The position numbers and the translations under genes were made by a program. From positions 500,082,190 to 500,146,189 of the forward strand of contig CM060990.1 in the NCBI GenBank assembly GCA_030765065.1: a stretch of DNA of 64,000 bases. The letters run 5' to 3'. Each line of letters opens with the position of its first letter. Position 1 is the first letter of the stretch. This document shows, one piece after another, positions 56,990 through 64,000 of this stretch. The DNA is from Deroplatys truncata. Its lineage: Eukaryota; Arthropoda; Insecta; Mantodea; Mantidae. The notes under the pieces were generated by a model. That model had not been told where the DNA came from. It saw only the letters and a list, made by a program, of their open reading frames with translations, and did no database searches.

Positions 56990-57340
56990 GTAGTGTTTTA
57001 AATTCTGATTATAAAATAGTAGACAGTCAAACTTGCAATATGTTTACAATTACCAAACACTAAGCACTTAGAAGGGAATAAGTATGCATGTGTAATAAAT
57101 AATAGAATTAAAACGAGTTCATCTAAGAAAAAACTGACTAAGAATATAAGAAAAACAGAATGAAATGTGATACTTGATGCCAAATTATTACGGCATGCAT
57201 TATTGTATTTCTAATTCGACACAGTCATTTATAAGGTTTGTCCTATAGGCCTGGAATTCCTGAGAAAGAGCTGCCAGGTTATATTTATAGAATGTGCTTG
57301 GAAACAATCATCATTCCAAAATTTAAATGATGTATTATCC
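56990..57340. repeat. Long direct repeat, right part
   Basis: It matches 54540-54900 in the same orientation over about 350 bp. Examples are AGACAGTCAAACTTGCAAT, TTACCAAACACTAAGCAC and GAGAAAGAGCTGCCA. Confidence 0.7.
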
Positions 57341-58071
57341 CGAAAATGGAAAAGAAAGGGGAAAAACCAGGTACGTTACGTTTCTGTATCCACAATGTCG
57401 ATTGCAAAAACAGATTATGGATCAGAACACGTGGGAAAAAATCGCCTTAATACACACTTTGAAACACACACTAAATGAAAACAATGTAATGTAACACCCA
57501 CAATGTAACATTAGAACTCGCAGCACATATGAATTATGCAAACAATCTGCTCTTAGTTCTCTTCCTGGAAAATGGTTATAAAAGCAATAGGAAAGTGAAT
57601 AAATAACCTTAAGAGTGAGTTTAGAAGTGGATGTGATCTCCTCAATAGCTGGTGCCCACCTGACAACCCTTTTAGGTGTTTTACTTTTATAGACAATTCG
57701 CGTTATGAACACCACAAACTTAGCCATTTTTTCGCTAAATCACATGCAAAGTGGGAACTGCTAACCTAAATGAAAAGGTGAAATCCGCCAAATATGCGAT
57801 GTGTTGTTACTAGAATTTCTTCTTCTTCTTCGTTTAGTGTTGCCGCTGACAAAAACGCAACGCATTCATAGTAAGAAAGACTATACACCAAAATTGTAAT
57901 CTTTTTATTCTTTTTGTGAAAGTTTGTTATATTAATATGTTATTTCCATTAAATAAAGAAGTCCCTTTACTGTAACAGTGGTAGATAGTTAATGCAAGTT
58001 TACATAAAAAAAACCTAATCTAAGGCTAACTTTCCGTGAATTTAGAAACGCAAGCTTATATAAAAAGAAAC

Positions 58072-58095
58072 TAAACCTAACCTAACCTCCCGTGA
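58072..58095. repeat. Short CCTAA run (insect telomere-type unit)
   Basis: AAACCTAACCTAACCTCC contains three to four CCTAA units, matching the TTAGG repeat of insect telomeres. It is too short to mean more than a chance or relic. Confidence 0.4.
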
Positions 58096-58149
58096 ATCAG
58101 AAACCTAAGCTTAGGAACGCAACTGCCACACTCCTCTCCTTCTAAAAAA

Positions 58150-58332
58150 CATCTCTCGGCTACGCTTTGAGGCTGAGGGCGCTCAATCTCTCGGCTACGC
58201 CTTGAGGCTGAGAATCTTACAGGCTTTGGCGGCATTAGTTATTCATATGTTGCCAGCATTGCCTTAGAGCTAGCGTATGACATAGAGTGACATCTGTTGA
58301 GCTAGCGTATGACATAGAGTGACATCTGTTGG
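58150..58332. repeat. Two successive tandem duplications
   Basis: TCTCTCGGCTACGC.TTGAGGCTGAG occurs at 58151 and 58184. GAGCTAGCGTATGACATAGA plus GTGACATCTGTTG occurs at 58266 and 58299. Confidence 0.85.
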
Positions 58333-59589
58333 ACATAAAACACATCATTTTCCTCACTCAGAAAGAGAACTAAGAGCAGATTGTCACAAGTTTTTATATT
58401 GCCAGGAAACTGCCGGCAAAACAGGGTATTACATTCACTTAAAAACAGTGTTAATATATGAGCGCTTTTAAAGTCTAACTTCTCTATAATGTAAACACAT
58501 CTTGAAGTATGTTTCCAATAACACATGGGACTAACTATAATGCACAATATTCACATACTAAAGTAAAGCAAAACACGTTACAGTAAGCATATTATACTAC
58601 CGCACCACTTCCAGGCCGTTACTAGCATGGACTACATGTTAAGACTAGAACAATCAGCTGATCGTAACGTAGCGAAGTCTGTCTCTCTTATCAGCCACAG
58701 CTGCTTGCTAGTGACGTCTCTGCCGAAATGGCTGGCCTTGTTACTCGGCGGTGTCGGCCGCACACGTGAAAGTAACATGTCTTTAGCAATTATATGTGTG
58801 TATCCTTATTCCTGCCACCATTTTTGCATGATCATAATACTTTGGTACTGTAATAAATATCACATCTGACTAGTTTTACGGTGGGCAGAGTTCGAATACT
58901 AGTTGAGATGACTTGCCCACATAATATACTTTTCCGAAAAATTCCCTAATACTAAAGAGATAAAAGTGGGTAACTCTCAACCCTTGAATCCTGGGTTCAT
59001 CTGGGCACTTATATCATATCACTTCATTCCCTATCCCTGTAGAACTGAGGTGTTATGAGGGATCTTTTTCATCCTAAATGTTTCATTATGACTCTCGGAG
59101 TCGGAAAAGATAGCCTCGAAAAACCGTATATTTCAATACCCCAACTAAAGGGAAATTTTGCTTACATATCCGTGTTTTAATAAATATAAACCTCTTCACC
59201 ACTGAAAGTATTTAAGCATTTAAATATTTGCACTTCAAAGAAGGAAATTCTGATTACACCATTTACAGATATCCTTATACGTATAGGTAAATTTAAGGAT
59301 AAAAAGCTTCCAAAATAATATTTTTTCTTGAGAAAACAATGTTTTAAACATGGATCATTTAGTATTTTTCCTTAATATTACACAAAACCAAAATAAATAT
59401 ATCTATTTTACTGTACTTAGCAATAATTTTGGTATAACAAATAGAACAAAACTGCTGGTATTACATGCATTGTTTAGAACTTGCTTTCTTTAAACGCTAG
59501 GTTTTCACAATGATGCGTACTTTTTTTTTTTATTCTTAGCTTTTTTGGTGGCATTTCCTCACATAACCCCTGGCTCTTCCACCCAAACC

Positions 59590-59625
<36 letters not shown>
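59590..59625. repeat. (AAT)n microsatellite
   Basis: About 12 AAT units. On the minus strand it gives a spurious poly-Tyr frame. Confidence 0.95.
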
Positions 59626-59626
<1 letters not shown>

Positions 59627-59754
59627 GTTAAATACATTTAACCAAGCGGTGTACTGGAATTTTGTCCTGCAGGACTTCTTTGTACATGTCAATAAGTTTA
59701 CCGCCACCAGGCTATCGTACTTAAACATACTTAGTTACGTAATGCTACTGTCCT

Positions 59755-59835
59755 AAGCAGGATTCGAAACTGCCAACTTGGATGCAGGAAGGCAGCGCTC
59801 CAACACCCACATGATCTACCTACGCTTGAAATAGG
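59755..59835 (-). mobile_element. tRNA-like SINE remnant
   Basis: The minus strand reads GTAGATCATGTGGGTGTTGG and later AGTTTCGAATCCTGC, resembling the A and B boxes of a tRNA-derived SINE head at a suitable distance. No acceptor stem can be formed, so it is not a tRNA gene. Confidence 0.35.
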
Positions 59836-61049
59836 GTATTTGGATCATTTTTTATTTGTATTCTTACACCGTTTGTTAGGAAGTTTCTTGACTTTCAATA
59901 ATTTATTTGTGTCTGCCTGAGTATCCTTTAATATGTGCCGTGGCCTAAATGTAACCATCTGCTGCTAGAGTGGTAAAACTTGATACCCAATTAACTCAGT
60001 TTAAAAATGTTTTACATTTTGTGAAATTCAAAACAAATATAGCCTAGTAAACATTAACATAATAAATACACATATACACTAAATTAGAAATAATGAAACA
60101 AACAGTGCTCTGTAGCAGAACCGCTCAGATGACAATTTGGGCCAAAAATATGCTGCACATAAAAAAACAGTTTATTGAAGGAATCATAAAATTTGGTAAA
60201 ACATTAGCTTTGTTATATTGTTTGCAACATTTAATGTCTTTGCGTTCAAAAAACTATTGATCCAACCAGAATATTAATCCAGGTCCACTGCGTTTAAAAA
60301 TACTTCCGAAATCATAGGTCACAAAAGCACGCAATTTTCTACGATGTAACGCTAAGTTTTTAGTATCACAAACACGAATGCAAATAGAAAACCCCAAAAT
60401 TTCGTTGAATTCAGCCAAGGATTGTAAACATTTGTTTTCCAAGCACACGTTTACCTTATGTGATTAACGGGCGTCCAGACTTATATTTGCCCAACCCTCA
60501 CTTGTGGCACTTGGCCGTGTGCACCGTTCCCTATTATGATTTTACCGTGATAAAATATGGACTTTACCGCGATGAAGGGTCATTTCTGGTGCATCGACAA
60601 CGGCAAAGGTTTATCGAGGATTTTACCGTGGTTAAATCTGACCGACCATGAACGGCCGGTTTTCGTCGATTATGTCCAAATTCACTTGTGAAGTGTTAAA
60701 ATGGCGGAACAGTATAGATTAGAACTCCCAACTAAAAGAAACACTCCATTTTCGCCAATGAATGCGCACTGATAAAATTACTTTAATCTACTTTGACATG
60801 TTTAATGACTTAAGGCTTTTTGTGCCACAGGTGCCTTAAATGTTCTAACTCAAGACGTAAAGAAAATATACACAATCACGGCGTTACATATAATTATATT
60901 AGTTGAAGTATAGTTCCAAGAACAAGACAGAAATAAGGTGAGCAATTAATGGAATTAATTAAATTAGTACAATTTCAGGAATATTAGGATAGATTAATTG
61001 TACAGATATAGGAATCCGGTAACTTAAAGAGGTCAGTGCCGAAATCTGA

Positions 61050-61130
61050 AGTCGTCATTGTGGTGTGCGTGGGGTAGCGAGTGCGCCTCATGTTCAAGAG
61101 GTTCCGATTTCAAATCTTGTCTGGGGATAT
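61050..61130 (+). mobile_element. Possible tRNA-like SINE remnant
   Basis: GGGGTAGCGAGTGCGCC followed 25 bp on by GGTTCCGATTTCAAATC resembles degenerate A and B boxes. Evidence is weak. Confidence 0.3.
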
Positions 61131-61437
61131 ATTCTCCTATTTCTTTCTTCTGACTTTCTTTCAGTAAGTGAAGGTCGATTAAGCTTAAGGGAACTCAGCC
61201 AATGTGAAAAGAAAGAAAAAATATATGATATTTCAGCATATTTTTCTATTCCGTGTAAGGCCAGCTTTTCCCGCGTGTCTTCTTAAAATTATTCCTTCTA
61301 TCTCTGTACTTTCCATCTTTTCTTAAAATTGCATGTTAAATTTAATAACACATTAGAGAAACTTGGGTCTACTTTTACTTTCCTACATTGCACCCTGAAC
61401 AAGTACATGCATGCGAGTAGTATATTATAGAGAGAGC

Positions 61438-62540
61438 TGTCACACTTTTGCGTTTATATGGGAGAGATAGGGAAAACGAGGGGGGAGAGCAGGGCCTCAA
61501 GGAGGGGGAATGTGCTTTATATGTGAGAGGTAGGAAGTACGAGGAGAAGTGCTAGGCTACACAGAGTTTGAGGAGTAGAGTATGCGTTTATATGGGAAAG
61601 ATAGGGAAAACGTGGAGGGATGATAGGCTAGACACAGGCTGAAGCAGGGGAATGCGCTTTATACGAGAGAGTTAAGGAATACGAAGAGTAATGCTGGGCT
61701 AGGCAGGTGTTAAAGGTAGAAGGCGTTTTAAATTAGAGAAATGGGAAACCGAGGAGAAATGCTAGGCTTGACAGGGGGTGAAAGAGGGGAATACGCTTTA
61801 TATGGGGGGAGATAGGGAATACGAGGGGAGGTGCAAGGTTAGACAGAGTCTAAGGAGTAGAGTATAGGTTATATGGGAAATATAGCGAAAACGTGGAGAT
61901 ATTCTAGGCTAGACAGATGCTGATGGAGGGGGAATACACTTTATATGCGAGAAACAGCGAATACGAGGGGTGGTGCTAGGCTAGACATCTATTAAGGGTA
62001 GAATGTGTTTTATATTGGAGAGATAGGAAACCAAGGAGAGATTCTAGGCTAGACAGGGGCTGAAGGAGGGGAATACGCTTTATATTTGAGAGGTAGGGAA
62101 TACTAAGGGAGGTGTTAGGCTAGACCGCTTGAAAGGTAGAATAAGGGTTTTATATGAGAGTATAGGATAAAAAGGAGAGATGCTAGGCTATACAGGGCTT
62201 GAAGGGTGGAATAGGACTTGTATGTGGAAGAGAGAGGGAGTACGAGGAGAAATGCCAGGCCAGACAGCGTTGAAGGGCGGAATATGGGTTTATACGTGAG
62301 AGACGAAACGTACTAGGCTAGACAGGGTTAAAGGGTGGAATATTTGATTCAAATGTGAGAGATAGCAAACCAAGGAGAGGTGTTAAGCTAGGAGGGCCTG
62401 AATGGTAGAGTATGCGTTTATATCGGAGAGACTGAAAAAACGGAGAGAGATCCTATGCCAGAAGAGATTTGAAGGAGGGAAGTGCGTTTGTATCAGAGAG
62501 TTAGGGAAAAAGTGATAGGCGTTAGGGAGGCTAGTGCTGC
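61438..62540. repeat. Minisatellite of the GGGAGAGATAGGGAATACGA family (third locus)
   Basis: About 15 degenerate units of 60-75 bp with GTTTATATGGGAGAGATAGG and GCTAGGCTAGACAG, in the same orientation as the copies at 17463 and 36183. It is the longest copy in the window. Confidence 0.9.
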
Positions 62541-62599
62541 TGCATGTACAATGTCCAGTCGTCTCCAGGATAGCTCCATCCAGCATTCAGCAGGTTGAG

Positions 62600-63115
62600 C
62601 AGATCCAATGGGGTTGAGTGCAGCATAGGTGTGTATAATTTCACAGATAATTCAGATAGTATCGTAGGTATTTAGCCTAATTGAAGCAGTATCACAGTAT
62701 TTAGGGTTAATTCAGTTAGTATCACCGGAAGGTAGATTCCATGGTTGGGTATATCATAGTTCCGTATGATTTCACAGGTAATTCAGCTAGTGTGGATGTC
62801 ATTTAGGGTAATCTAAGTATTATCACAGGTGTTCGTAATAATTTCAATCAGCGATTTGTACCATAGCTATTTAATATAATTTCAGGTGATTTAGCTAGTA
62901 CAAAAGGTATTTGAATCAATTTAACATTAATTCAGATGTATCGTTGATATTTAGGATAAACTGCATAGTATCACAGGTGTTCGTGCTAATTTCCAACGGC
63001 GATTCGTACCAGAGATATTTAAAGTAATTTAGCATACTTCGGGTAGTATTACAGGTATTTAAGTCATTTTAACAGGTAATTCAGATAGTGTCACAGGTAT
63101 TCATGGTGATATAGA
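62600..63115. repeat. Degenerate repeat of TTCAGATAGTATCACAGGTAT units
   Basis: TAATTCAG.TAGTATCACAGG and TATTTAGG alternate across about 500 bp with a spacing of 35-60 bp. The stretch separates the minisatellite from the segment shared with the palindrome. Confidence 0.7.
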
Positions 63116-63117
63116 GA

Positions 63118-63245
63118 GTAATACAATTCTTTATAAATATTTCTTATCCAATGTTACAACACTTCTATATACTTTTTTTCTAAATCTTATACACTTTTTA
63201 TATGTTATACAGTTAGTGTGCGAGACGGAGAGGGGTAAACAGTTT
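63118..63245. repeat. Segment shared with the palindrome arms (36810-36945)
   Basis: AGTAATACAATTCTTTATAA, TTACAACACTTCTATATAC and GTGCGAGACGGAGAGGGGTA follow the same order as in the arm. The similarity stops abruptly after the GAGACGGAGAGG block in both places. Confidence 0.75.
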
Positions 63246-63384
63246 AGTTTCTTCTTTCTTCACCAGGTGTCTGATAGGTGCATACACTACACTTAGGTAA
63301 ACTTCCATGTTTTTAAGATTGTAGAATCGCTGTGAAAATATTCATCTTGAGATCCAGGTTACATTCTTATAAGCACTGTTTGTA

Positions 63385-64000
63385 ATACGATAATGTCCTT
63401 ACGCATATGTAGTTATTCCATCCTCGGCATCTTTTATCATCAAAAGGAGTCAATGCGATTTTATTCACTTGCACGGTGGTAACAGCAAGCTCTCGTAACA
63501 GGATCATATTCATGCGCGTTCTTATGATTTCATGGGTTCAAGACAGCCTCTATATCTGTCAAATGTAATGTACTGCTTTATAGCACTACGTTTTATGCCT
63601 TTAATATTTTTTATCACCGATCCTTGAATATACAGTCTAAATAACTTAGGTCGTAGTCCAACAAAGCGTAAGATAATCTTGATATTAGCCTCATTTTAAA
63701 TTTTCTCAGCACCTTTTTGTTATCATTAGAGCGGCATATATGGTTGACAGGGTAATCAGCTGTATCCAGATGCTCAAGAAAACGTAGCTTGTCCTGGTAC
63801 ACATCTTCAGTTGTCACTCGATCAATGAATGGATCAGTGTCCTTATACAAAAGCTTCAGGTCTTCAGTTCCATAATATGGCAATAACGCGTCGTAATGAT
63901 AGTGATACATTTATGTCTTGGAGATGTCCAAAACACACATACCAATGTATATAGACTTGTTGAATACAATCAGACGAGAAGCCATATGCAAAGAAGCTAG
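63385..64000 (-). pseudogene. Family B DNA polymerase (Polinton/adintovirus type), C-terminal part
   Basis: On the minus strand the window edge enters IYIGMCVLDISKT, then a TAA, then a frame from 63910 with the motif C region LLYKDTDPF at about 63850-63824 (normally Y-x-D-T-D-S) and LDTADYPVNH. After a frame change near 63700 the conserved VGLRPK block follows (about 63668-63650), then KQYITFDRY. Further on, after more frame changes, come VQVNKIALTPFDDKR (about 63460) and GITTYA (about 63405). This is the C-terminal order of protein-primed PolB in Polintons and adintoviruses. The palm motif C aspartates remain but the gene has one stop and at least two frameshifts. The body of the gene lies beyond 64000. 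Confidence 0.75.

Larger units (their letters stand above)
57341..61437. other. Interval without recognisable genes
   Basis: Only short repeats and possible SINE remnants, listed separately, were seen. Open frames are short and of local composition. Confidence 0.45.

Noticed and set aside
58072-58095. Interstitial telomere or telomeric retroelement target
   Set aside because: Only three to four CCTAA units and no SART/TRAS-type element beside them.

Overview
The window looks like AT-rich, repeat-dense nuclear DNA of an arthropod, most likely an insect with a large genome. The signs are decayed jockey-type LINEs, an LTR retrotransposon, two hAT-type elements, an IS630/Tc1/mariner-type transposase, tRNA-like SINE remnants, many (AAT)n and (AT)n runs, and one candidate spliced host exon. 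A polyneopteran (cockroach, termite or stick insect type) is a guess from repeat content only. All similarity statements come from reading by eye; no search or alignment was run.

Layout. 1-6725: three non-LTR retrotransposon fragments. 6726-14780: mostly unannotatable DNA with microsatellites, a candidate host exon (12417-12649, minus) and a LINE 3' remnant (13540-14100). 14780-17460: a GC-rich tandem-repeat stretch split by a 2.04-kb hAT-like non-autonomous element with an 8-bp target duplication. 17463-23771: a minisatellite followed by a degraded adintovirus/Polinton-like element. This element has two 1.5-kb inverted arms around 2.7 kb that hold a broken C2HC-finger gene, a 21-bp tandem array, the N-terminus of a probable packaging ATPase, a phospholipase A2/pX-like structural gene with in-frame stops, and the N-terminus of an adenain-like protease. 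25130-28683: a short degenerate tandem array, then the 5' LTR and gag of a truncated LTR retrotransposon (minus). 32838-53265: a giant inverted repeat with arms of about 8.7 and 9.8 kb and almost no spacer (centre near 41857). 51775-52850: a DD41D-type transposase pseudogene in the right arm. 53690-57340: long direct repeats interrupted by a CGGBP1-like hAT element. 61438-64000: the same minisatellite family again, next to the C-terminal end of a family B DNA polymerase of Polinton/adintovirus type that runs off the window.

How the parts connect. The giant palindrome and the two virus-like loci appear to belong to one family. The palindrome arms carry an intact two-gene unit: a 155-aa C2HC-finger protein and a 69-aa protein overlapping it by ATGA, with a TATA-like box and a close poly(A) signal. 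A broken homologue of the 155-aa protein lies inside the adintovirus-like element. In both places the 5' end of the gene faces a 21-bp tandem array (about 13 copies in one, about 130-145 copies per arm in the other). The same roughly 60-75-bp minisatellite occurs beside all three loci, and a further 130-bp segment is shared between the palindrome and the polymerase locus. My reading is that the palindrome is a relative of these virus-like elements, perhaps a head-to-head junction form, built from a finger-protein gene and iteron-like arrays around a central hairpin. That is the candidate undescribed system; the function is inference.
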